From Parachlamydiaceae bacterium (lineage in GTDB: Bacteria > Chlamydiota > Chlamydiia > Chlamydiales > Parachlamydiaceae): a stretch of DNA of 12,618 nt. The translations under genes and the position numbers were made by a program. The stretch spans positions 1-12,618 of the forward strand of contig JAUXSJ010000260.1 of assembly GCA_030679615.1 (NCBI GenBank), read 5' to 3'. Shown piece after piece: positions 6,236 through 12,618 of the stretch (position 1 is its first letter; every line of letters starts with the position of its first letter). Under the pieces are notes generated by a model. The model had not been told where the DNA came from and did not search any database. It saw nothing but the letters and a program-made list of their open reading frames with translations.

Positions 6236-9205
6236 TTAATTTAAACTTTCCTCTTCATTTAATTTATCGTAATCTTTCAAAATGGACAGTTGTTTATAAT
6301 ATTTATAAGTTTTCTCATCACCCGAACAATGCGAAAATAATGCTAGTTGGCGGTAAAGATTTCTCTTTTCCCAATCAAATGCATTTTCAATCCAGCCTTG
6401 CTGTGTAAGTTCACCAATAAGGTCATATCCTCCTAAAGTCCAGGAACGAGGAAAAGGCATAGGGATTAAATTCATAAAATGCATCATAGCAGCTTCATTT
6501 CCATCTACAGCTTGCAAGCAGCAACCATATAAAAAATGTAGAAGCGTTGTACTTTTATTTAATAGATCCGATGAATAAGTATTAAGGATAGATTGAGCTT
6601 GAATCCAATCTTTTTTCATTAATAATGTTTTAATTTTAAAAATATCAATTTGCATTTGTATTTCATTAGTAAGATGAAGGGATTGTAATTGATCTAATGC
6701 AGATTGAACTAAATGTAATTTTTCTTGATTAAATGCTTGTTCAATAGCATAAAAGCATGTTCTTATTTCCGAATAATTTAGTTGTTTATCAGTGAATTGG
6801 AAAATTTTTGAGAATGCATGGTCAAGACTCATTTCATGGCACATCAACATTTTATGAATTTCTTGAATAGCGATTTCTTTTAAGCGCGGATGAAGATGCA
6901 CTTCTATTAATTTTTCTTTTGCATATTTCCAAGCCCCTAATTCAAAGAGGCAAACAAAAGCATTTTCTAAATCAATTGCAGGAATAGATTTGTCGAAAAG
7001 GCTATCATCTATAATTTCTCCAAGAATATAAGGTTGATTTAACCAAAAGGCTAAAGAAATTGCAATGTTGACATAGTGATCTTGTTCATTGTTTTCAGGT
7101 TCTTGAATAAAACTAAGAGGTTCCCAATGTTTTTGTAAATTGTTGAGGAGCCTTTTTGTGTGCGTGTCAATCATTGATAAGTTGAAATGACGAACAATCA
7201 ATAAAATAAATTGGTAACTGTGAATTCTCTGTTTTCTGGATATTTCGTTTAAACGAGAAAGAATTTGTTCTTGCAAAACATAGAGAAGAGGATGTTTAGG
7301 ATATCTTCTAAAAGCTAATTCAAAACATTTAATTTCTTCAGAAAAATCATTAAGAGTTTGATAAACTAAAGCTTTTCCTAAGTATTCTAAAGGTCCTGCA
7401 GGCGTCTTGTGTAATTTTTCAAATTCTTGAAGAGCTTGTTCTAAGAAAAACATTTTTTCCTTAGATTCTTTAGCTTGTTCAATAAAAGTTATGCCTGCTC
7501 TAAACAAAGCCTCTCTTCCTTCAGCGCGATCAGGAAAAGAATACGCAATTCTTCTATATTCACTTAGAGCTTGTGTAAAATCACGATGAACTAAAAAAGC
7601 ATCCGGAACAGCCAGGCAATTAACATTTAAGCTTAAGCTGCCTACAGATACTTTTAAAGGTTCTAAACTAAAATCGCCATCTCGAAAAAGTAGACCAACA
7701 TGTGTTCCCATTAGAGGAATTTGTGCTGTGTATGAAAACTGAAGGGCATCATCAAGGTAAAGGTAAATGGTACGATCAATTTTTTCAATACGAACTTTTG
7801 TTGGATGATGTCTTCGTAAATAAATTTCAGGGGCTTGCATTACCTCTACATTCGATCTCAATAACTTTGTTGTTTGATGAAGATCAGAGGCTAGCCATAA
7901 ACAATAGCCATCGTTAATAAATGTTCTTTCACTTGTTTCAGGAATACTAATGAGAATGCCGATTCCATAACCTTTGTTTCCTAAAACCACAGTGGTTTCA
8001 ATGCGAATATTTCCTGTAAATGATTGTCCAGAAATCATTAAATTAACCCATTCAGAATCTACTGTAGCAGGAGTAATTGCAGTGTGTTCAGCGATTAAAA
8101 TATTTTCTTGAAATTCCCAATCTTCTTTTTGCTTTTGATCAATTGATGCAATTAAAAACCATTCAGATCGACCACTCAAATAGTTTTCTAATTCATAAAT
8201 GATAGAATCAACAGATTGATAGCGTTCATTAAGATCAACGGAAAGAGCTTTACTGACGATATGAGAAATACCTCTTGGGATATCACGATAGGGAGCTACT
8301 AAAACAGGATCGACTAATTCTTCTTTTTTCATAGAACGTTTAAATTCTTCAAGACAACCCCTATTAAATGGATTTTTAAGGGTTAAAAGTTGATATAGAA
8401 TAACACCTAGTGAATAAATATCTGTTTGTTTAGTTGCTGGATTACCCAAAGCTCTTTCAGGAGCCATATAAGTAACGGTTCCAACGACTTTTCCGATTCT
8501 AGTAATTTCATTATTAGAAGGTGTTTCAATTAGAATATTGGAAAGATGATCAGTTTCGTTTAAGTCAGTGTAGATACTTTTTGCTAAACCCCAATCTAAA
8601 ATTAAAACCTCTCCATATTTACCAACGATGATATTTTCTAATTTTAAATCTCGATGAATGATTCCTTTTGCATGTGCATAAGCAACAGCTTGACATACCG
8701 ATAGGAAAATACGCATAAGTGCAGGGATAGAACCAACAAGAAGATCAGGTTTTTCGCCTTTTTTCTCTTGCTTTCGTCCTTTACGAATAATTTGCTTTAG
8801 AGTTTCACCTTCCACAAAGGGCATGGTATAAAATGTTTCATTTTCTTTAGTTTGAATGGAATAAATAGGAATAATTGCTGGATGAGTTAACTGACAAGTA
8901 ATATGGGCTTCTTTTAAAAAGCGATGTTTAATTTGTGGATGATTGATTAAATCAGAACGGATTCGTTTTAAAGCAATTTTTCTTCCACACACTGCATCAT
9001 AAGCTAAAAATACCTCACCCATTCCCCCTTTGCCAATTTTATCTATTAATTGATAACGATTTGATAAATTTTCTAAAGAAGAGTGATTTTTATTTGCTAA
9101 AAGATTTCCACAGAAAGGGCAAAAATTGGGTCTTTTATTTTGAGTGATCGTAATAGATTCAAGGCATGAAGGGCAAGTTATTTGTTCTTTTAGGTGAGTG
9201 GGCAT
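6236..9205 (-). CDS. pknD: PknD-like Ser/Thr protein kinase with zinc ribbon and long TPR-like tail
   Basis: This 989-residue Hanks-type kinase transfers phosphate to Ser/Thr of protein partners. A short zinc ribbon opens the protein (Cys11/Cys14 and Cys29/Cys32). The kinase domain follows at about 51-345: glycine loop GKGGMGEV (58-65), Lys80, Glu99, catalytic HRDLKLEN (184-191), DWG in place of DFG (204-206) and APE (248-250). All catalytic residues are present, so it should be active. Residues 365-525 look beta-rich, like a laminin-G/concanavalin-type sandwich, and 540 to the end is helical with TPR-like repeats (for example 541-635). No membrane helix stands out. The long tail matches the layout of chlamydial PknD; in Chlamydia pneumoniae PknD is reported to phosphorylate the type III secretion protein CdsD. 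Family knowledge therefore suggests a secretion or developmental role, but the target here is unknown. The gene is divergent from cutA. Confidence 0.92.
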   Translation of the reverse strand: MPTHLKEQITCPSCLESITITQNKRPNFCPFCGNLLANKNHSSLENLSNRYQLIDKIGKGGMGEVFLAYDAVCGRKIALKRIRSDLINHPQIKHRFLKEAHITCQLTHPAIIPIYSIQTKENETFYTMPFVEGETLKQIIRKGRKQEKKGEKPDLLVGSIPALMRIFLSVCQAVAYAHAKGIIHRDLKLENIIVGKYGEVLILDWGLAKSIYTDLNETDHLSNILIETPSNNEITRIGKVVGTVTYMAPERALGNPATKQTDIYSLGVILYQLLTLKNPFNRGCLEEFKRSMKKEELVDPVLVAPYRDIPRGISHIVSKALSVDLNERYQSVDSIIYELENYLSGRSEWFLIASIDQKQKEDWEFQENILIAEHTAITPATVDSEWVNLMISGQSFTGNIRIETTVVLGNKGYGIGILISIPETSERTFINDGYCLWLASDLHQTTKLLRSNVEVMQAPEIYLRRHHPTKVRIEKIDRTIYLYLDDALQFSYTAQIPLMGTHVGLLFRDGDFSLEPLKVSVGSLSLNVNCLAVPDAFLVHRDFTQALSEYRRIAYSFPDRAEGREALFRAGITFIEQAKESKEKMFFLEQALQEFEKLHKTPAGPLEYLGKALVYQTLNDFSEEIKCFELAFRRYPKHPLLYVLQEQILSRLNEISRKQRIHSYQFILLIVRHFNLSMIDTHTKRLLNNLQKHWEPLSFIQEPENNEQDHYVNIAISLAFWLNQPYILGEIIDDSLFDKSIPAIDLENAFVCLFELGAWKYAKEKLIEVHLHPRLKEIAIQEIHKMLMCHEMSLDHAFSKIFQFTDKQLNYSEIRTCFYAIEQAFNQEKLHLVQSALDQLQSLHLTNEIQMQIDIFKIKTLLMKKDWIQAQSILNTYSSDLLNKSTTLLHFLYGCCLQAVDGNEAAMMHFMNLIPMPFPRSWTLGGYDLIGELTQQGWIENAFDWEKRNLYRQLALFSHCSGDEKTYKYYKQLSILKDYDKLNEEESLN

Positions 9206-9368
9206 TTTTCTTCTTTATATAATGAGTAAAAAGTCTGTTTTGAAATTTAACATAAATAAAAAAGAAAAAAAGGTCGATTAAATTAAGACCCTATTAAGTA
9301 ATGATGGAATCCATTTTAAAAAAATGATTTAATAAGAAAGAACAATTGTAACCGTTGAGTTAGTTCTG

Positions 9369-9466
9369 GAGTCATTGAAGTTTGTCTTCTAATTTATGAT
9401 TTGAAGTCAGAGTTGTGATTTGAGATTTATCTCAAATCACAAATCGCATATATGAACCAATGACTC
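9369..9466. repeat. Outer inverted repeat around the 9413-9442 palindrome
   Basis: GAGTCATTG (9369-9377) and CAATGACTC (9458-9466) are exact reverse complements, and a further TTC/GAA match lies just outside. They enclose the near-perfect palindrome and a direct repeat of TGATTTGA (9397-9404 and 9416-9423). The arrangement could make a two-tier stem in RNA or a cruciform in DNA. Confidence 0.6.
9413..9442. promoter_or_regulatory. 14-bp near-perfect palindrome, operator or hairpin
   Basis: The arm TTGTGATTTGAGAT (9413-9426) is the exact reverse complement of 9429-9442, separated by only TT. This symmetry with a tiny centre suits a dimeric DNA-binding protein as well as an RNA hairpin. It lies about 68 bases upstream of cutA and about 208 upstream of the kinase start. 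No T-run follows, so a terminator is unlikely. Confidence 0.6.
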
Positions 9467-9509
9467 TTGAAATGACAAATAATTACAATCAATTAAAAAG
9501 GAAAACAAG

Positions 9510-9851
9510 ATGGATGAAAAACTTCAATGCATTGAAATACATTGGTCGAGTGGAAGTTTAGATGAAGCTAGACGTATTTCACGATTTCTTGTCCAAGAAA
9601 GATTAGTGGCTTGTGCACAAATTATCCCTTGGATTGAATCTGTTTATATGTGGGATCAAAAGCTAGAAACAACTCAAGAAAGTAAAATTGTTTTAAAATC
9701 AAGTTTAGAAAATTATGATAAAATCCGAGAAATCATTGAGCAAAATTGTAAATATGAAGTTCCAGAAATTACATGGCATAAAATTGAAGGGGGGAATGAG
9801 CCCTATATGGAATGGCTTCAAGAAAATGTTATTTCAAATTTAAATGTTTAA
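9510..9851 (+). CDS. cutA: CutA1-family divalent-cation tolerance protein
   Basis: CutA1 proteins are small, very stable cytosolic trimers with a ferredoxin-like fold, linked to divalent metal tolerance in Escherichia coli; their exact reaction is unknown. The 113-residue length is typical. Family landmarks are the helix DEARRISRFLVQERLVACAQ (18-37), the IESVYMWDQ strand (42-50), an E-SKIVLKSS segment (57-65), YEVPEITW (82-89) and a terminal YMEWL (98-102). Start choice is supported by AAGGA 7 bases upstream and by the family's short N-terminus. It is 12 bases from the sulfotransferase-like gene and probably shares its transcript. There is no obvious functional link between the two. Confidence 0.93.
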   Translation: MDEKLQCIEIHWSSGSLDEARRISRFLVQERLVACAQIIPWIESVYMWDQKLETTQESKIVLKSSLENYDKIREIIEQNCKYEVPEITWHKIEGGNEPYMEWLQENVISNLNV

Positions 9852-9863
9852 AAATGAGTAATT

Positions 9864-10712
9864 ATGAAGATTAAATGCGTGCTATTACTATTTGTTGTAA
9901 GTTTTTCAAATTACTTAATGGGATTAGAAAATCATATTAATTTGATTGAACAAGCACCCAAAGATTTCCTGCTATTTTCTGTTCCTAAGTCAGGCACTCA
10001 TTTAATGTTTAAATGTCTTAAAATTTTAATTGATTTTTCACCTGTAGATTGGTCAAAAGAACCATTTTGGGACGATTTTCCCGATCACGAAAGCTTTGCA
10101 GCAAATCTTTTACGTTGGAAAAAAAATAACTGTTTTTTAAGCTCACATCCTTGTTCTCTTTATGATGGAGATCAAGTTGTAAAATTTTCAATAGAAAATA
10201 AAAATTATCAAAAAATATTAATTGTTAGAGATTTAAGGGATGCTATTATTTCTTTTGCTTATGGTTTTTTAGAAGAATGTCAGGATGAAGCGGGGGTTGA
10301 TTTAAAAGATTTCGACTCGCGTTTAGATTATGTTTTAATGAGTCTTCCGGATTCATACGCAAATTATTTTTTAGAGGAAAGTATTCAAGGAGCCATCGAA
10401 CTTGCAAAGCAGGAAAATGTTTTTGTGATACATTTTGAGGATTTAATAGGAGAAAAAGGAGGGGGAAATGACGAGAACCAAAGGGAAGTGATAAAAAATT
10501 TATGCACAATTTTAGGAATTATTGAGACAAGTGATTTGTTTGAAAAAGTTAAAGACGAACTTTTTGGAAATCATAAAGGACCCAATGTTTCAGTGACTTT
10601 TAGAAATGGGCAAGTTGGAGTTTGGAAAGAATATTTTAAGCCCCATCATTTACAACTTTTTTACGATAAATGGGGTAATTATCAGCAGGCATTAGGCTAT
10701 TCATTAGAATGA
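9864..10712 (+). CDS. Sulfotransferase-like protein with N-terminal signal peptide
   Basis: The protein resembles PAPS-dependent cytosolic-type sulfotransferases, which move a sulfonate group from PAPS to a hydroxyl or amine. The PAPS phosphosulfate loop is PKSGTH (41-46). His95 in SSHP fits the catalytic histidine. The 3'-phosphate site is VRDLRDAIISF (121-131) with Arg122 and Ser130, and the conserved C-terminal element is FRNGQVGVWK (247-256). All key parts are present in 282 residues, as usual for the family. Residues 1-20 look like a signal peptide: Lys residues, a LLLFVVSF core and a plausible cut after LMG. That is unexpected, because PAPS is cytosolic; export towards the host cell is one explanation and a membrane-anchored form another. 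Acceptor unknown. The start has no clear ribosome site, and translation may depend on coupling to cutA, 12 bases upstream. Confidence 0.85.
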   Translation: MKIKCVLLLFVVSFSNYLMGLENHINLIEQAPKDFLLFSVPKSGTHLMFKCLKILIDFSPVDWSKEPFWDDFPDHESFAANLLRWKKNNCFLSSHPCSLYDGDQVVKFSIENKNYQKILIVRDLRDAIISFAYGFLEECQDEAGVDLKDFDSRLDYVLMSLPDSYANYFLEESIQGAIELAKQENVFVIHFEDLIGEKGGGNDENQREVIKNLCTILGIIETSDLFEKVKDELFGNHKGPNVSVTFRNGQVGVWKEYFKPHHLQLFYDKWGNYQQALGYSLE

Positions 10713-10739
10713 AATGGAGAATTAAAAGGCGTATGATTC

Positions 10740-10767
10740 AGAAAATCCAAAAACTATTGCATTTTCT
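10740..10767. terminator. Weak hairpin after the sulfotransferase-like gene
   Basis: AGAAAAT (10740-10746) and ATTTTCT (10761-10767) form a 7-bp AT-rich stem with a 14-base loop, 27 bases after the stop. There is no T-run. It is only a weak candidate for the end of the cutA transcript. Confidence 0.25.
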
Positions 10768-10849
10768 AAGATAACAGCATAACATAAAACTAATTACCCA
10801 AAATTTGGTTCTTTTACTACTTTTAGAATAAAATTACAGAAAATGAATT

Positions 10850-10900
10850 CTAAGGCGTGTTTTCAAATCCGGGTGGATTCCCATTGAAAACAGACCTTAG
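10850..10900. promoter_or_regulatory. 51-base hairpin upstream of the STAS gene
   Basis: CTAAGG (10850-10855) pairs with CCTTAG (10895-10900), TGTTTTCAA (10858-10866) with TTGAAAACA (10884-10892), and ATCC (10867-10870) with GGAT (10875-10878). The arms are separated only by a 2-by-2 internal loop, a TCCCA bulge and a GGGT tetraloop. It directly precedes the putative -10 box, so it overlaps where a -35 or an operator would lie. The alternatives are a terminator for the genes upstream, though no T-run follows, or an RNA element. Confidence 0.6.
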
Positions 10901-10909
10901 TGTTATAAA
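10901..10909 (+). promoter_or_regulatory. Putative extended -10 of the STAS gene
   Basis: TGT followed by TATAAA (10904-10909) forms an extended -10 box. Transcription would start near 10916, giving a short leader with AGGA at 10918-10921 as ribosome site. No -35 is found at the right spacing; the upstream hairpin occupies that place. Confidence 0.4.
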
Positions 10910-10936
10910 ACCCTACAGGAAAGTGAGCATTTACCT

Positions 10937-11290
10937 ATGAGTACGATAGAAGGAATGGTAAGCATAAAATCAGAAAATAAAGGTGACATTCTAATTGTTC
11001 GTATGAGCGGTCGTCTGGATGCTATTTCTTCTTCAAGCGCTGAGCGTTATGTTTTTGATCATATTAATGCTGGAGAGATAAAGATACTTTTTGATTTATC
11101 GGGTATTGACTATCTAAGTAGCGCAGGATTACGGATGCTTCTTTCAGTGACAAAAAAGTTAAAAACTTTATCTGGTAAATTAGTTTTATTTGCTGTGACA
11201 TTAAATGTAATGGATGTGTTGAAAATGTCTGGTTTTGATCATGTGCTTGACATTTCAGTAACGGAAGATGAAGGGATGCGTAAATTCTAA
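10937..11290 (+). CDS. Single-domain STAS protein, anti-sigma-factor antagonist-like (RsbV-type)
   Basis: The 117-residue protein is one STAS domain, the fold of SpoIIAA/RsbV anti-anti-sigma factors. In partner switching such a protein, when unphosphorylated, binds an anti-sigma kinase and frees a sigma factor. Landmarks are VRMSGRLDA (21-29), a strand KILFDLSGIDYLSSAGLR (49-66) holding the phospho-acceptor region with Ser62 as the likely site, and KLVLFAV followed by VLKMSGFD (94-101). No RsbW-type kinase or RsbU-type phosphatase is next to it, so partners must lie elsewhere; Chlamydiae are known to have scattered Rsb components. The upstream hairpin and -10 suggest its own promoter. The start at 10937 is 15 bases from AGGA; Met7 (10955, close to GAAGGA) is a possible alternative and would give a domain-only protein. 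Confidence 0.9.
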   Translation: MSTIEGMVSIKSENKGDILIVRMSGRLDAISSSSAERYVFDHINAGEIKILFDLSGIDYLSSAGLRMLLSVTKKLKTLSGKLVLFAVTLNVMDVLKMSGFDHVLDISVTEDEGMRKF

Positions 11291-11426
11291 TGCATTATAG
11301 AACTTAAAGTAATATACTTAGATTAATCGATCGAGTTTTTTTTAACACGACAAACTTTTATTATATTACATATTTATGGTTCGTAATGACAGATCTTAAA
11401 TATTCAATAATTCTATGGAATGATCA

Positions 11427-12464
11427 ATGAGCGGTGGAGTAGTTTTCGAAACAGAAGAAGTTAAACGCATTATTCAAAAATTTGCACTTGAAGCCAAACA
11501 GCAAATTCCTATTAATTTTCAACGAAAAAAAAAACGTGTCATTGTCATTGCAGGACCAACATGTTGTGGTAAAACAGCAATGGCCATTGAACTTGCAGCT
11601 GCAATGGACGGTGAAGTCATTTCAGCAGATTCGATGCAAGTATATCGTGGAATGGATATCGGGACCGCTAAGGTTACTACAGAAGAACGATTGATCGTGC
11701 CACATCATTTGATTGACATTAGAGACATCCATGAAAGTTACAATGTTGTGGATTTCTATTATGAAGCACGTCAACAATGCCAACAAATTATTGATCGAGG
11801 TCATGTACCTATAGTTGCAGGTGGATCTGGATTTTATCTGCATGCTTTAATTTATGGCCCCCCAAGTGGCCCACCCTCACTTCCAGAATTAAGAAAAACC
11901 TTAGAAATCGAAATGGATCAATTGGGATCAGAAGCGCTTTATTTACGGCTGCTTGAATTAGATCCACAATATGCTAAATCGATTACAAAAAATGATAAAC
12001 AAAAAATTGTTAGGGCTCTTGAAATCATAACGTTAACTCATAAAAAAGTAAGTAAGTTGCCTTGGAAGGGTAGAAGAAAGCCACAAAATTTTGATTTTCA
12101 ATGCTGGTTTCTTCATCGTCCAAAAGACGTTTTATATCAAAGAATCAATGAACGTTGTGACAGAATGTTAAAAGACGGTTTTTTAGAAGAAGTAAAAAAA
12201 CTAGATCAAATGGGTTTGCGTGATAATCACTCTGCCTCTCAAGCTATTGGATATCGTCAAGCCTTAGATTTTTTATCGACCGATCAATCTGAAGCCGAGT
12301 ATTTGAAATTTGTCTCTCAATTTAAACAAGCCACACGTAATTATGCAAAAAGACAATTCACGTGGTTTCAAAAAAGAAGAGAAGATTTTAGATGGGTGGA
12401 TGTTGATATGCACGATCATGAAGTTGTTTTTGAAATGATTAGAAATGAGTATGAGCGGCTATAA
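11427..12464 (+). CDS. miaA: tRNA dimethylallyltransferase MiaA
   Basis: MiaA adds dimethylallyl from DMAPP to N6 of adenosine 37 in tRNAs reading UNN codons, the first step to ms2i6A. The P-loop is GPTCCGKT (43-50), with CysCys where GPTASGKT or GPTGSGKT is common. DSMQVYRGMDIGTAK (68-82), AGGSGFYLHAL (131-141), AIGYRQAL (273-280) and KRQFTWFQKR (308-317) are all present, so the enzyme should be active. At 345 residues it is somewhat longer than the usual 300-316, mainly from about 35 extra residues before the P-loop, which may be real or may mean a later start. Nearest support for the annotated start is a weak GGAA at 11417-11420. It lies 136 bases after the STAS gene on the same strand; a shared transcript is possible but unproven. 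A hit to the other tRNA genes here is thematic, not physical linkage. Confidence 0.96.
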   Translation: MSGGVVFETEEVKRIIQKFALEAKQQIPINFQRKKKRVIVIAGPTCCGKTAMAIELAAAMDGEVISADSMQVYRGMDIGTAKVTTEERLIVPHHLIDIRDIHESYNVVDFYYEARQQCQQIIDRGHVPIVAGGSGFYLHALIYGPPSGPPSLPELRKTLEIEMDQLGSEALYLRLLELDPQYAKSITKNDKQKIVRALEIITLTHKKVSKLPWKGRRKPQNFDFQCWFLHRPKDVLYQRINERCDRMLKDGFLEEVKKLDQMGLRDNHSASQAIGYRQALDFLSTDQSEAEYLKFVSQFKQATRNYAKRQFTWFQKRREDFRWVDVDMHDHEVVFEMIRNEYERL

Positions 12465-12514
12465 ATCATTCAAAATAATTACCTTCCTTATCAACCTACG
12501 ACACATAAAGTTAC

Positions 12515-12618
12515 ATGATGGACAGGATAAAGAACGGGATAGATAGGCATACGTACAATGGTGTTAAGTTAAAAAAACAAGATAAGCATGATCGCAAGCG
12601 GCATGATATGCATGATAA
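12515..12618 (+). CDS. Possible start of a further gene, truncated by window edge
   Basis: From the ATG at 12515 a frame stays open for 34 codons to the edge. It encodes a very basic, His- and Asp-rich sequence, with KHDRKRHDMHD at the end. There is no good ribosome site, and three GCATGAT copies fall inside it (each read as part of a His-Asp pair), so this may be repeat DNA rather than a gene. I do not recognise a family. Confidence 0.22.
   Translation, partial: MMDRIKNGIDRHTYNGVKLKKQDKHDRKRHDMHD
12586..12616 (+). repeat. GCATGAT short repeat, three copies
   Basis: GCATGAT occurs at 12586-12592, 12601-12607 and 12610-12616. The spacers are CGCAAGCG and AT, so the period is irregular. The array may continue past the window. 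It is too short and uneven to classify. Confidence 0.5.

Larger units (their letters stand above)
9206..9509. other. Divergent intergenic region, kinase gene to cutA
   Basis: No gene is supported in this 304-base spacer. The kinase side is AT-rich with A-runs. The cutA side carries the nested inverted repeats at 9369-9466. For cutA, TACAAT at 9484-9489 is a possible -10 with a poor -35, and AAGGA at 9498-9502 is a good ribosome site 7 bases before the ATG. On the kinase side only AAAGAAG precedes the start. Confidence 0.6.

Noticed and set aside
7702..7917. Open frame antisense to the kinase gene
   Set aside because: It is a shadow of the kinase coding sequence and has no ribosome site.
9216..9244. 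Possible kinase promoter, TATATA with TTCAAA 17 bases away on the minus strand
   Set aside because: Transcription would begin about 4 bases before the ATG and leave out the ribosome site, so the real promoter is probably elsewhere.
10246..10509. Open frame antisense to the sulfotransferase-like gene
   Set aside because: It is a shadow of a gene with intact motifs and has no protein features of its own.
10923..10936. GTG at 10923 as an alternative start for the STAS gene
   Set aside because: It is out of frame with the STAS domain and meets a stop within six codons.
11378..11390. GGTTCG followed by TAATGAC, like a tRNA T-loop
   Set aside because: No acceptor or anticodon stem can be built around it; I saw no tRNA gene in the window.
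12586..12616. GCATGAT repeats as the start of a CRISPR array
   Set aside because: The repeat is only 7 bases and the spacers are 8 and 2 bases.

Overview
The window is AT-rich (roughly one third G+C by eye) and carries a bacterial gene set that best fits an environmental member of the Chlamydiae, such as the Parachlamydiaceae / Protochlamydia group of amoeba symbionts. The strongest pointer is the 989-residue PknD-like Ser/Thr kinase, which has an N-terminal zinc ribbon, a kinase domain and a very long non-kinase tail. Supporting hints are the lone STAS protein, the Inc-like hydrophobic proteins and the AT-rich spacers. The assignment is inferred from protein appearance only; no search was run.

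Left block (1-3029, + strand). The 3' end of an MsbA-like ABC exporter gene is followed, with 2-base and 1-base gaps, by queC (preQ0 synthase, towards queuosine) and by proS, whose product is the archaeal/eukaryotic-type prolyl-tRNA synthetase. This looks like one transcript joining an envelope exporter to two translation genes. In ProRS two of the four expected zinc cysteines appear to be replaced.

Accessory block (3030-6235). A 334-base spacer holds two facing arrays of a GGGAC motif with 9-base spacing, then a very AT-rich stretch with short TTAATTA-type repeats. Next come two convergent genes of unknown function. The first (683 aa, +) has an N-terminal hydrophobic region and a C-terminal segment that looks like an ADP-ribosyltransferase fold. 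The second (182 aa, -) is a small membrane protein with a similar order of hydrophobic segments. Between them lie an 18-bp perfect hairpin, a second hairpin and an outer complementary pair. This block is the best candidate for an undescribed host-interaction system.

Kinase and right block (6236-12464). The PknD-like kinase (-) is divergent from cutA (+), and their 304-base spacer contains a 14-bp near-perfect palindrome nested in a second inverted repeat. cutA is followed 12 bases later by a sulfotransferase-like gene whose product has a signal peptide. Next come a 51-base hairpin and putative promoter, a single-domain STAS (anti-sigma-factor antagonist-like) gene, and miaA (tRNA A37 dimethylallyltransferase). 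With queC and proS, miaA makes tRNA function a recurring theme.

The last 154 bases hold three copies of GCATGAT inside a short open frame that runs off the edge. I saw no rRNA, tRNA, CRISPR array, insertion sequence or prophage.
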